Shown here: positions 27,370 to 36,387 of the stretch, piece after piece
How the letters are laid out: every line of letters starts with the position of its first letter
Numbering within the stretch: position 1 is the first letter of the stretch
NCBI GenBank assembly: GCA_031289115.1
Contig: JAITQC010000155.1
Location: 1 to 40,449, forward strand
Length of the DNA: 40,449 bases
Direction: 5' to 3'
Source: Planctomycetota bacterium
Lineage (GTDB): Bacteria; Planctomycetota; SZUA-567
Program-made: the position numbers and the translations under genes
The notes under the pieces: generated by a model
Databases searched by the model: none
What the model saw: the letters and a program-made list of their open reading frames with translations, nothing else
What the model was told of the DNA's origin: nothing

Positions 27370-27682
27370 GGTAGCGCGAAAGTTACTTCCGCAAAGCGGA
27401 GGATTACGACTGGAAGCACCTTAACGCCCTGAACGATTACAACGAAGCGGAGAAATATCTGTGCGGCGTGTTTCAGAAGCGATTTGACCCGAGTAGTATC
27501 CCCGCCGCCAAGTGGCGGCAGGAGCGCGAAACGCACGTGCGGGAAAAGGGCGGGCTGAATATCGAATACGCCATTTGAAAGACCGCATCGCCGAGGTTGA
27601 ACGTTTCAGAAAGTACGCCGAGGACGTGCAGAGAGTGATTAGCCTGTCGCAGAAAAAGCAAATTCTCGAAATAGATTTATAG
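27370..27682 (+). pseudogene. Decayed gene fragment, possibly a relaxase/mobilisation protein C-terminus
   Basis: Open reading RESYFRKAEDYDWKHLNALNDYNEAEKYLCGVFQKRFDPSSIPAAKWRQERETHVREKGGLNIEYA, then a frame change to HLKDRIAEVERFRKYAEDVQRVISLSQKKQILEIDL*. No start codon. Confidence 0.4.
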
Positions 27683-27777
27683 GGATTTATAGTAGTATAC
27701 ACGGAGATGGCTTTGGCGATTAGATGTATGCGAAGAGCGCATAGCACTCCCCGGGTAGACTATATTTTTCTGATGGT

Positions 27778-28476
27778 CTAAGTGTTCAAGTAACCATCAT
27801 CATCGTGATACTTCTTCATTCCATCAAGCAACCCTGTCAAGAACCCATAAGTTTGGTTTCTGATTTCGATCAAATCCTCAAGCGAATAATCCCGACCGCA
27901 CTCGGAAAACGATAAAGTTCCATGTGCAAGCAAATTGCGTTTAGTTTTTACGTCGCTTAGTCGCTCACCGCCTTTGCATGTACGGTCTGGCTTAAAACCA
28001 ATTCCGTGATTATTGCAAACTTGCCGAATCTCTTCAGCATCTAAATTCCCGCTGATATGTAGCGCCTCTCGGTTAAGCTCAATAATTTCGCCCGTCAATA
28101 TTGAATTGACAATTTCCAATGCCTTGTCCTTGTAAGAGACATAATGAGCCATTTGGTCATAGACTTGTTTAAACTTGTAAGAGAACCAAATATCTTGAAT
28201 CTCTTTCCGAACGGTCGAGTAAGTCGCGCCATTGGCTTTTAACTTGTCGTAGATTTCTTCAATACCGTTACGCACGGTCGATTCGACGAGGTTGTAAATC
28301 ATAAGCAAGGCATTGGCTTTCAAAATTTTCAGGAAGTCGTCTTGCCTATACTTCTTGGCTGGCTCAACGGAACTCCCGAAAGATTGGGTTAATTCTTTGT
28401 CCAGTTGCCCGAGCGCATCGTAGTACAAATCAATTTCAGCAACGCGATTTGTATATGTGTCATGAGTTAACTGCAT
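27778..28476 (-). CDS. HEPN-like nuclease of the MAE_28990/MAE_18760 type
   Basis: R-x4-H motif in KRNLLAHGTLSF (27922..27939) in an all-helical protein (ANALLMIYNLVESTVRNGIEEIYDKL). Overlaps the end of the DUF262 gene. Confidence 0.8.
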   Translation of the reverse strand: MQLTHDTYTNRVAEIDLYYDALGQLDKELTQSFGSSVEPAKKYRQDDFLKILKANALLMIYNLVESTVRNGIEEIYDKLKANGATYSTVRKEIQDIWFSYKFKQVYDQMAHYVSYKDKALEIVNSILTGEIIELNREALHISGNLDAEEIRQVCNNHGIGFKPDRTCKGGERLSDVKTKRNLLAHGTLSFSECGRDYSLEDLIEIRNQTYGFLTGLLDGMKKYHDDDGYLNT

Positions 28477-29560
28477 CCGTGCGTTCCTTTCCGAATACAA
28501 GCATATCTTTCACATATTCTATCCGCCCTATTACGCGGCTTTTATTATTGCTTGCATGGGTAGTGGTATGATACTTAAAACGCTTACCATATTTTGTGCT
28601 AATATCAGACCAATTGGTAGGGACAGCAGGAGTCAAATCATTTTTCTCCCTCAATGCCAATGCCACACCCACCGCTATCGCTTCAAAGCGCGCACGAGGT
28701 ACGAATTTGCCGTTAGCGCTTCGCCTGAACCCATTAGGGAAATACTTGTCAACAAAGTCAAGCATCGCGTCAAACTCAGCTTCGAAAGCCTCCTTATCAA
28801 ACTGGTTTTTATGACTCTCAACAAAATCGTCCAAGAATTCACTTACTTCGTGTTCAAATGCCTGATAATTGTTGGTATACGCGAAGAAACGCGTTATCAA
28901 TTCAATATCTTCGTAGCGTTTTTTGGAGTCAACGCTAATCGGACACAACTTCTCAAAAAGGGACTTCTTTGAACACTTGGTCATAAATAGCATAAACTCG
29001 CCGGTGTATGCCCCTCGCCTTATTTCAGTTGGCTTCAAATCCAAAGCTGACGAATTGATTCTGTTAAAAATCTCCGCCCTTACTTCAAGTGATGTCCCTT
29101 CCTCCAATACAATGATACGCAAGGTGGTTTTGCTAAATTTGCGTTGGATAGGTGGCGGGAGCTTAGCGAACGTAAAACCGTTTAGTTTTGTGAGTTTTTT
29201 TAAGCCCGACAATACTAAATCGTTACTCAAAAATGCCTCCAATGTAGATATCCGTTGCGCCCCGTCAACAATGTCACAACGTCCATCGTCATTGTCGGAG
29301 AAAAACATAAACGGAATCGGATAACCAAGCAGTATGGACTCAACAAACCGACATCTGCGAGCATCGTCCCAAACAAAATTTCTTTGATAATCAGGGTTGA
29401 TGAAGTACTCCCCAGCCATAAACTGTGCGACCAAAAAATCTATGGCGTAGTCGCGGGTATTATAGTCAACTTCACGGCGCAAGTCCTTAATTTGATTGGT
29501 TATGCTAACGTTTTTGCTGGTTGCGATAGCGTTTGTGCCTGTTATTTTGTTATTGCTCAT
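28460..29560 (-). CDS. DUF262 domain protein (no C-terminal HNH/DUF1524 domain seen)
   Basis: FINPDYQRNFVWDDARRCRFVESILLGYPIPFMFF and VDGAQRISTLEAF (DGxQR-type motif at 29252..29266). Confidence 0.88.
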   Translation of the reverse strand: MSNNKITGTNAIATSKNVSITNQIKDLRREVDYNTRDYAIDFLVAQFMAGEYFINPDYQRNFVWDDARRCRFVESILLGYPIPFMFFSDNDDGRCDIVDGAQRISTLEAFLSNDLVLSGLKKLTKLNGFTFAKLPPPIQRKFSKTTLRIIVLEEGTSLEVRAEIFNRINSSALDLKPTEIRRGAYTGEFMLFMTKCSKKSLFEKLCPISVDSKKRYEDIELITRFFAYTNNYQAFEHEVSEFLDDFVESHKNQFDKEAFEAEFDAMLDFVDKYFPNGFRRSANGKFVPRARFEAIAVGVALALREKNDLTPAVPTNWSDISTKYGKRFKYHTTTHASNNKSRVIGRIEYVKDMLVFGKERTDAVNS

Positions 29561-30644
29561 CGCCGTTTACCTCCGCAATATGATTTAACATACTTTTGCC
29601 AATTGCTCTGCCTAACTCGACAGGAACGGCGTTGCCGATATGCCCTCCGATCTTTCGTCGATTGAACTCCTGCTCAGGGTCAACGAACGCATAGTAAGGC
29701 GGGAACGATTGCAATAATGCCCCCTCACGCAAAGTCAATGCCCTATCCTGCTCAGGGTGTCCAAAACGCCCATTACCGTAGCCATAAAACTGTGTTGTGA
29801 TTGTCGGAGATGGTGAATCCCAGCACATACGCCCGTAAATAGATATATATGATTTGCCGCTACTTTTTTTATGGCATTTCAGTTTTAGATTATCGTCCCA
29901 ATCATGCCAAGTTCCACTGGGAACTGAACTGCGTATTCTGCGCAGATTTGTAGCCGAAAGCCGTGCGGCTGTGTGCAAAAAATCCATTTGATTGTTCACC
30001 CCGGCCGCTATGCGCGGTAAATCTCCAATACTCCCCCTAACAGTAGGATAGTCTTTTTCCTTGTGCAAAGGCTCAATGAGTGTTAAATCACCTAACCTTG
30101 ATGCTAATAACACTAAACGGCTACGGTTCTGAGGCACACCATACTCGGGGCAATAAATTACCTTGTAGTTGGCTTTATAGCCAAGTTGTTTTAGGATGTC
30201 GAGGAAGTCCGCAAACACCTGTTCATCAGCCAACTCAGGTACATTTTCCATTGAAATAATATCCGGTAAAACATGTCTTGCTATATCCGCAAACGAATTG
30301 AGCAGTTTCCATTTGTTGTCGCGCTGCCACTCGTCTTTCTCACGTCCACCATTTTGCTCGCCTTTACGATAACGTTTTGTGTATTTTGAAAATGGCTGAC
30401 AAGGAGCGCAACCGACCAGTATACGCAGTGCGTTTTTGGGATATAATGCCGTCACTTCTTCGGGGCGCAACAAAGAAACATCTGCCGAAACAAACCGGGT
30501 GTTTTGGTTGTTGTGTTCGTAGGCATATCGACAGGAAGCGTCCAAGTCAATACCTGCCACAACATTAAGTCCGGCAAGACGCAACCCATGTGTCAGTCCA
30601 CCGATACCGCAGAATAAATCTACTACTGTTGGCTTTGTTCCCAT
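29550..30644 (-). CDS. DNA (cytosine-5-)-methyltransferase
   Basis: VVDLFCGIGGLTHGL (I), GCAPCQPFS (IV, 30387..30404), ISMENVPEL (VI), YGVPQNRSRLVLLASR (VIII), and IGNAVPVELGRAIG near the C-terminus (X). Confidence 0.95.
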   Translation of the reverse strand: MGTKPTVVDLFCGIGGLTHGLRLAGLNVVAGIDLDASCRYAYEHNNQNTRFVSADVSLLRPEEVTALYPKNALRILVGCAPCQPFSKYTKRYRKGEQNGGREKDEWQRDNKWKLLNSFADIARHVLPDIISMENVPELADEQVFADFLDILKQLGYKANYKVIYCPEYGVPQNRSRLVLLASRLGDLTLIEPLHKEKDYPTVRGSIGDLPRIAAGVNNQMDFLHTAARLSATNLRRIRSSVPSGTWHDWDDNLKLKCHKKSSGKSYISIYGRMCWDSPSPTITTQFYGYGNGRFGHPEQDRALTLREGALLQSFPPYYAFVDPEQEFNRRKIGGHIGNAVPVELGRAIGKSMLNHIAEVNGDEQ

Positions 30645-30697
30645 CCTATCTATTCCCCTTAGCTCTGTTTTGCGACTTGCAGAGCATTTGACACTTC

Positions 30698-30862
30698 TTA
30701 ATGTCTGTTGCACCACCTTTGCTCCATGTCGAAACGTGATTCCTCGGCCTTGGCGTGGATATAGGCAACATGTTCTGCTGTCATCATACCCTCGGTATCA
30801 CGGCTTATTTCCGTCCTGGCGTCACGAATCCATTTAAAAAAGGACGGTTCGGCGTTTTTACG
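30698..30862 (-). pseudogene. Small antitoxin-like C-terminal fragment fused to peptidase debris
   Basis: KNAEPSFFKWIRDARTEISRDTEGMMTAEHVAYIHAKAEESRFDMEQRW resembles short VapB-type/antitoxin-like ORFs. Recognition is weak. Confidence 0.3.
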
Positions 30863-30884
30863 TTTTTTTATAAGCGACAAACTC

Positions 30885-32250
30885 CTTGGGCGAAATGGAA
30901 ATTCTGGTCCGGAGCCGATTCGGGAAAAGGGCGACAGATTGTCAACCCGAGCAAGAGTATATTTTCCCATGTTGTGGGCAAACGAACCGGCGGCGAGCGA
31001 GCACACAGAGTCCGTACCCTGGTGTAGTCTGCCAACCGGATGGCTAGTTAGTAAATTTTCCCAGTTCCCGGCATATTTGCCAAGCAAAACAGCAAATTCA
31101 GCCTGAATGGCAGCCAACGCGATGGCAAACTCTGAAAACGCGCACGGGACGCCTACGTTGATGACACTAAGGGAAAGATTCCTGATCTTCACCTCGTTAT
31201 GGTGAAGTCAGACCGCCTCCCGGATGTTTGCGATCAGCTCGTTCTGTTAGGTCTCTTCTTTTTCCTGCTCCGGAAAAACAGCGGCGTTAAAAATCTTCAC
31301 CCCGCTGTGGCCGATTCAGTTTGCCGGTTCGCACTGGTTGCCGCACACGACAATTCTGGAAACAAACGTGCCATGCTTTTGGGAAAAGACATCGGCTGCT
31401 AAGGCGACCTCCGCCCACCGTGAAGCCACGGTTTTAGTAGTTCGATCGGAGCAATGCCGAATGCAGTACCCCTACCATCGCGTACTTCCTACTAGGAGCG
31501 GAATGCATCATAGAAAACGCTGTCCTCTACTTGGACTATATCCTGGGAAAGCTTGTACCTAGGCATGGGCTCAACAGAGTAGAAAGCTGAGAAAATATCA
31601 TCGCGCTCAATAGTTTGAAGCGCAGCCAGCGAAAATCCGTGCAATTTGTAAATGTGCAAATACTCGCTGTACCGGGTTTTTTTAAAGGCAATGCGGTGTC
31701 TCCGGAGGTACAACTCGAAATTTTCGGCAATAGCGGTATCTAGGTCATGATCATTGAAATTGATCAGTCTCACCTTCACATTAGTTTTCTCTTCGTTTAT
31801 GGCGACATAGGGAGTAAAGGGGCTAAGCTTCTCCAGGCAAGAGATCGCTCTTGGAAACGCTTCGGGTCTTCGTAGCCGGTCACCCACCTCATTCGCATCG
31901 GCGGTATCACATATTTTAACCAACAACTCAGTGTCGCCGTAAAGCCCAATAATGTTATTTTTCTGGGGAAACTGGAACAGGGACACTATGTCATGGCGCC
32001 GCGAATTGGCCGTCGCATCTTCACAAATCTTCGCCTTGAACACCACGGGAATGATCGACTGCGTTGTAAGCATTTTCTCAATTAGCGGCGTGACCGTGGC
32101 AAAATCCGCGGCAAGTTTTTCCGCCCTTAAGAACAAATCCTCCCCTTGTAATACCCAAGGCGGAATTATCTGCCTTCCCACTCCTTTGGTCCGCCGCGTA
32201 TCATTCTGGTGGGGCTGGGACATCTTGATAGGCAACCGGTCTTTTCGCAT
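30885..32250 (-). pseudogene. Decayed subtilisin-like (S8) serine peptidase gene
   Basis: N-terminal domain intact (252 aa, 31492..32250), then a stop. Downstream, in different frames: YAMVGVLHS / GIAPIELLKPWL (catalytic Asp region), KHGTFVSRIVV (catalytic His region, 31358..31375), NELIANIREAV*LHHNEVKIRNLSLSV, and SPFSRIGSGPEF. Confidence 0.8.
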
Positions 32251-32314
32251 GGCTTGCCCTCCTGCCTGATGCGACAGTCGTTTCGCTATTCCCTGGATTT
32301 TTCGCGGAGTGATT

Positions 32315-32809
32315 TTATTCGAGTTGGAAAAGCGTGCTAAGCAGGTGGGTACCGGCGCGGGTGCGGAAAATCTTGTCCCGCACCGAGAGGATTGCCGGGG
32401 TTGCCATCTTCCCCTCGTCACAGTTGACCAGGAAATCCGCTTCCACCAGGATTTGGTAATCCAGGGCGTCAATTTGGCTGTACTCGTGGTGATGGGCGAT
32501 CAGGAAACAGACCCGGTCAATCCGTTCCGGTGGCAGTGACTGCCGCGACAGTATCTCCCGCGCCAGGGGTGGGCCCTCGATTTGCTGGTACTGCCCATCG
32601 GCGGAGTAATACTTGGATAAACTTGGCTTTATCCCGATATCGTGGAGTATGGTGGCCACTTGGAGCCAAGCCAGGTCCTCCGGGGACATGCCTTCGGCCA
32701 GGCCGATTATTTGAGCGTATCCTGTCACCTTGAGAAGGTGGTTAAAGCGATGGCGGTCAGGATCGAAGGCGAGTATGTCCTGAAAAAGCTGGTAGATGTC
32801 AACAGCCAT
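32315..32809 (-). CDS. HD-domain phosphohydrolase
   Basis: HRFNHLLKVTGYAQIIG...ATILHDIGIKPSLSKY...RVCFLIAHHHEYSQ. Confidence 0.85.
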   Translation of the reverse strand: MAVDIYQLFQDILAFDPDRHRFNHLLKVTGYAQIIGLAEGMSPEDLAWLQVATILHDIGIKPSLSKYYSADGQYQQIEGPPLAREILSRQSLPPERIDRVCFLIAHHHEYSQIDALDYQILVEADFLVNCDEGKMATPAILSVRDKIFRTRAGTHLLSTLFQLE

Positions 32810-32838
32810 GGGTGCCTTTCGGGATACGCGGGGAAGAG

Positions 32839-33720
32839 TTAATCCTCGTAGTGCTTTTCCGCCTCCGAAGGCGGTCCGGGTGGGGTGTCGCTACTGTTGG
32901 CTTTCCAGGCGATGTTAATAAGGAGCTTTCCGCCGTCCCGGCCAAAATCGGGATATTCGCGGGTCTCCAAGTTGGAGAAGCCGGCCATGCGGGTGACGTC
33001 CCGCCAGTGGCGCCAGGTCCAGTAGGCAGGACGCCGCAGAGTAGTGGATTCCAGACGCGACTCGCCGTTTTCGTCACTGATGTAAAGAAGGCGCTCGTCG
33101 ATGTAATCGGCCGCTTTACTCCTTAGCTTCACCATGGTACAGGTCACCTTGCCGTCCCGCACAAACCATTCCACCTTTTCCGGGGGTTCGGAAAGCCATT
33201 CCCTTTCCACCCGTTCCTTGGGGCCACCCTCCGGTTCTCCCTCGGTGGCGCCGCCAAACATCAGGAAACCGCCTGGATGCAGGGCATGATAGAGGCCGAC
33301 CAGGGAAATACCCAGTTGATCCCAGGAGGGTTCGAGGTTGAGGCCGGTGACCAGGATGCCATCGAAATGGTGTGGCATATGCTTGGGGAGTTCATGCCAG
33401 GGGGAGCGGAAAAAAGTGACGGTGGCGTTTTCTTTGCCCGCGAGTTCACGGGCAAGGTTGACGGCGGTTCCCGAGATGTCGGAACCAAGAAGGGTGCAAC
33501 CCTTTTCCGCCAGATAGATGGCACGCCGCCCCAGGCCGCAGGAGGCGTCCAAAAGAACTTTGGCGTCGGTTTTTTGCGCCAGATCAGCAAAGGCGCGGGC
33601 CGCTCCACCGCCCTGGCCGTGGACAGCGGCGCGAAAACTCTGGCGCCAGCGGTCGCGGCGGAACCATTCCCAACGGTGAATTAAGTCCCAATCGGTCATT
33701 AAATCGGTGGAAATGTCCAT
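32839..33720 (-). CDS. Class I SAM-dependent methyltransferase
   Basis: KVLLDASCGLGRRAIYLAEKGCTLLGSDIS motif I region; FDGILVTGLNLEPSW; HALHPGGFLMFG. Confidence 0.85.
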   Translation of the reverse strand: MDISTDLMTDWDLIHRWEWFRRDRWRQSFRAAVHGQGGGAARAFADLAQKTDAKVLLDASCGLGRRAIYLAEKGCTLLGSDISGTAVNLARELAGKENATVTFFRSPWHELPKHMPHHFDGILVTGLNLEPSWDQLGISLVGLYHALHPGGFLMFGGATEGEPEGGPKERVEREWLSEPPEKVEWFVRDGKVTCTMVKLRSKAADYIDERLLYISDENGESRLESTTLRRPAYWTWRHWRDVTRMAGFSNLETREYPDFGRDGGKLLINIAWKANSSDTPPGPPSEAEKHYED

Positions 33721-33860
33721 ACGTTAGTTTTCCGTTCTAGGCGACCTGATAAACCCGCTGGTGTTTTGGCTACCCCGTATCCCGGAGTTGGTTGTCACCG
33801 GGACTCCCTCCGGCCGGGTAGTGCCTTGCCGCCCGCGGTTGTCGGGCGCGGCAGTGGTTT

Positions 33861-34919
33861 TCAGGGATGCGAACCTGGGAAATCCAGACCCATTTTCTCG
33901 GGAAACCCGAACATCAGGTTGAGATTTTGCAGAGCTGTCCCGGCCTGGCCTTTCAGCAAATTGTCGATATGGCTTATCACCCGGAAGAAACCGGTGCGTT
34001 CATCAACCGCTACAGTAAGGATGCAACGGTTGGATTCGCGAACGTCGGCGGTGGAGACGGCTTGGTTGGAGTCGACCACCCGGACAAAGGCGGAGGTGGC
34101 GTAGGCTTCTTGGTAAAGGGCGAGGGTCTTGGCTTGGTTCACGCCCGGCGCCAGGCGGCCATACACTGAACTCAGCATTCCCCGGGTCAGCGGCACCACC
34201 TGGGGGGTGAAGGTAATTTTCACTGGCCGGGTCGCTAGCCGGGAAAGCTCTTCCTCGATTTCCATGACATGCTGGTGGCCAGCGAGGCGATAGGCCCCCA
34301 TGCTTTCATAGCGTTCGGGATAATGGTGGGCGGGGGTGGGTTTTTTCCCCGCCCCGGATATGCCGGACTTACTGTCACAAACAAGCGTGTCCAGGTCCAG
34401 AATGCCCTCCCGCACCGCCGGAGCGAGGGCGAGGATGACTGACACGGCGAAACAGCCGGGATTCCCCACCAACCGGGCGGTGGCTATTTCCGAGCGGCGG
34501 GTTTCCGATAGACCGTAGACGCTTTCCTTGAGGAGATCCGCTGATTTGTGCCGGGGATCCCTGCCAAGGCGGGTGGCGTACTCGCTATATAATTCGGCGC
34601 TGTTAAAACGGAAGTCGCCGGAATAGTCAAGGAAGCGGCGCCCGGCTGCCAGTTCCCGCGGGGCCAGAACTTGTCCCACTCCGTCCGGGGTGGCGGCGAC
34701 CACAACCTCGGCGGGGGAGTCCTGGAATTCCGGGGAATCGGGGGAGAGGATGGGTAGGTCGCAGTAACCGACAAGGTAGGGCCAGACCTGGGAAAGTTGT
34801 TTGCCAACATCCTGGATGGCAGCGATAGCGGTGAGTTGCAACTCGGGATGGCCGAGAAGAAGCTCGACCATCCCCAGCCCCCCGTAGCCGGTGGCGCCGA
34901 TGACTTTAACCCTCGGCAT
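33861..34919 (-). CDS. argC: N-acetyl-gamma-glutamyl-phosphate reductase
   Basis: VIGATGYGGLGMVELLLGHPE; LVGNPGCFAVSVILALAP; SGISGAGKKPTPAHHYPERYESMGAYRLAGHQHVMEIEEEL. Confidence 0.95.
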   Translation of the reverse strand: MPRVKVIGATGYGGLGMVELLLGHPELQLTAIAAIQDVGKQLSQVWPYLVGYCDLPILSPDSPEFQDSPAEVVVAATPDGVGQVLAPRELAAGRRFLDYSGDFRFNSAELYSEYATRLGRDPRHKSADLLKESVYGLSETRRSEIATARLVGNPGCFAVSVILALAPAVREGILDLDTLVCDSKSGISGAGKKPTPAHHYPERYESMGAYRLAGHQHVMEIEEELSRLATRPVKITFTPQVVPLTRGMLSSVYGRLAPGVNQAKTLALYQEAYATSAFVRVVDSNQAVSTADVRESNRCILTVAVDERTGFFRVISHIDNLLKGQAGTALQNLNLMFGFPEKMGLDFPGSHP

Positions 34920-34976
34920 ACTTGTCTCTCCCGAGCGTGGGGTTGGGTTGTCGAAGGCGGGAGCTCATCGGAGCAC

Positions 34977-35390
34977 TCATTCTTTCCGGGCTGGGGCCGA
35001 CTGCCATTCCACCCGCGGGGCGTCGCCCCAGAGATCCTCCAGGCGGTAGAATTCTCGAGCGGCCGGCTCAAAAATATGGACTATGATATCGCCATGGTCA
35101 AGGAGAGTCCAACTGGTTTCCGGAACCAGCCGGCTAAGGCGAGTGCGCCCGGCCTGGATCAGCGCCTTGTCAGCCGCCTTGGCGATACCATGCAGGCGCT
35201 GGGTGCTGCTGGCGGTGGCGATGATGAAAAAGTCGGCGTAATCGGCGATGCCGCGGATATCCAGCAGTAAAAGGTCTTCAGCCCGTACGGCCTCCATGGC
35301 GTTGGCAGTGGCGATGGCGATGTTACGGATTTCCGCGTCTATTTTTGCCGCCTTTGCCGCCGTTTTGTCCAAACCCTTTCTTTCCGCCAT
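34977..35390 (-). CDS. rsfS: Ribosomal silencing factor RsfS
   Basis: EDLLLLDIRGIADYADFFIIATASSTQRLHGIAKAADKAL...SWTLLDHGDIIVHIFEPAAREFYRLEDLW. ATG at 35390 with an upstream RBS. Confidence 0.93.
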   Translation of the reverse strand: MAERKGLDKTAAKAAKIDAEIRNIAIATANAMEAVRAEDLLLLDIRGIADYADFFIIATASSTQRLHGIAKAADKALIQAGRTRLSRLVPETSWTLLDHGDIIVHIFEPAAREFYRLEDLWGDAPRVEWQSAPARKE

Positions 35391-35525
35391 CCAAACCTCT
35401 CCTCGGAACAGCCGCAGGCTAATAAGGCCACCCCGCCTCGAGGCGAGGACTACCACTTGGTAATTTTAAACCCTCTTCTCCCGAATGCAACGGCAATCTC
35501 GCCCTTGTCCTGTCGGACAAGAGAT

Positions 35526-36332
35526 TTAAATGGAGTGGGTGGAAATATGTCGCTGGGTGAACTTCTCCTTCAGGAAATTCAGGGTGTGCTGGTGGATCTG
35601 GCAGACCCGGCTTTCCGAAAGGTCGAGGATGGCGCCGATTTCCTTCAGGTTGAGGTTTTCATAGTAATAGAGGACCAGCACCTTTTTCTCGTCTTCGGAC
35701 AGACCCCGTAGCGCCACCTCCTTTATCTCGGCCCGGATCAACTTTTCCAGGGGGTCGGGGGCGTTGGTGTCGGGTATCGTTTCTATAGGACCAATCTCGT
35801 TGTCGTCGCTATCGTCCCATTTGCGGTCCAGCGACACCATGGACTTGACATGGACCTCCTGCATGAGGCTGTCGTAATCCTTGCCGGAGAGGTTGAGGTA
35901 TTCCGCCAACTCGTATTCAAAGGGCGGGCGACCCAGTTCAAGCTCCAACTCCTCGCGGGCTTTTCGCACATCGCTCACCTTTTTCCTGACTTGCCGCGAT
36001 GGCCAGTCCTGGCGGCGCAACTCGTCAACAATCGCCCCATAGATGCGGCGGTTGCAGTAAGTCGAGAATTTCACGCCTTCGTCAGGATTAAACTTGCGGA
36101 TAGCGTCCAGGAGCCCGAAATTTCCGTAGCTGATGAGATCCTGCACCTCCAGATGGGTTGGGAGGTGTTTCGCCGCCTGTTCGGCCATGTGGAAAACCAA
36201 GGGAAGGTAGTTTTCGATAAGAACGCTACGCGTCTCATCGTCCCTGGTTTTAATATAACGCTGCCACAGTTCCGTCTCCTCTTCCTCGCTTAAGGGCGGG
36301 GGAAGCTTGTAACTCTCGGTGTACTCGTTCAT
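35526..36332 (-). CDS. fliA: FliA/WhiG-family RNA polymerase sigma factor
   Basis: LVFHMAEQAAKHLPTHLEVQDLISYGNFGLLDAIRKFNPDEGVKFSTYCNRRIYGAIVDELRRQDWPSRQVR; LNLKEIGAILDLSESRVCQIHQHTLNFLKEK. Confidence 0.93.
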   Translation of the reverse strand: MNEYTESYKLPPPLSEEEETELWQRYIKTRDDETRSVLIENYLPLVFHMAEQAAKHLPTHLEVQDLISYGNFGLLDAIRKFNPDEGVKFSTYCNRRIYGAIVDELRRQDWPSRQVRKKVSDVRKAREELELELGRPPFEYELAEYLNLSGKDYDSLMQEVHVKSMVSLDRKWDDSDDNEIGPIETIPDTNAPDPLEKLIRAEIKEVALRGLSEDEKKVLVLYYYENLNLKEIGAILDLSESRVCQIHQHTLNFLKEKFTQRHISTHSI

Positions 36333-36387
36333 GACAGATTCTCCTCGAAACATTTACTCTTCCCATGTGACAATATCAGCGGGTCGG

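Noticed and set aside
28556-29665. Plus-strand ORFs (138, 133, 136 aa) opposite the DUF262 and methyltransferase genes
   Set aside because: Antisense to genes with clear family motifs.
27362-32300. CRISPR array or toxin-antitoxin pair in the island
   Set aside because: No regularly spaced repeats were seen, and only a weak antitoxin-like scrap without a partner toxin.
32251-32472. N-terminal extension of ORF 31492..32472
   Set aside because: Overlaps the HD hydrolase gene in another frame; the peptidase-like sequence begins after the ATG at 32250.
35504-35521. Perfect hairpin CTTGTCC-TGTC-GGACAAG between rsfS and fliA
   Set aside because: Stem is only 7 bp and no T-tract follows on either strand, so a terminator cannot be claimed.
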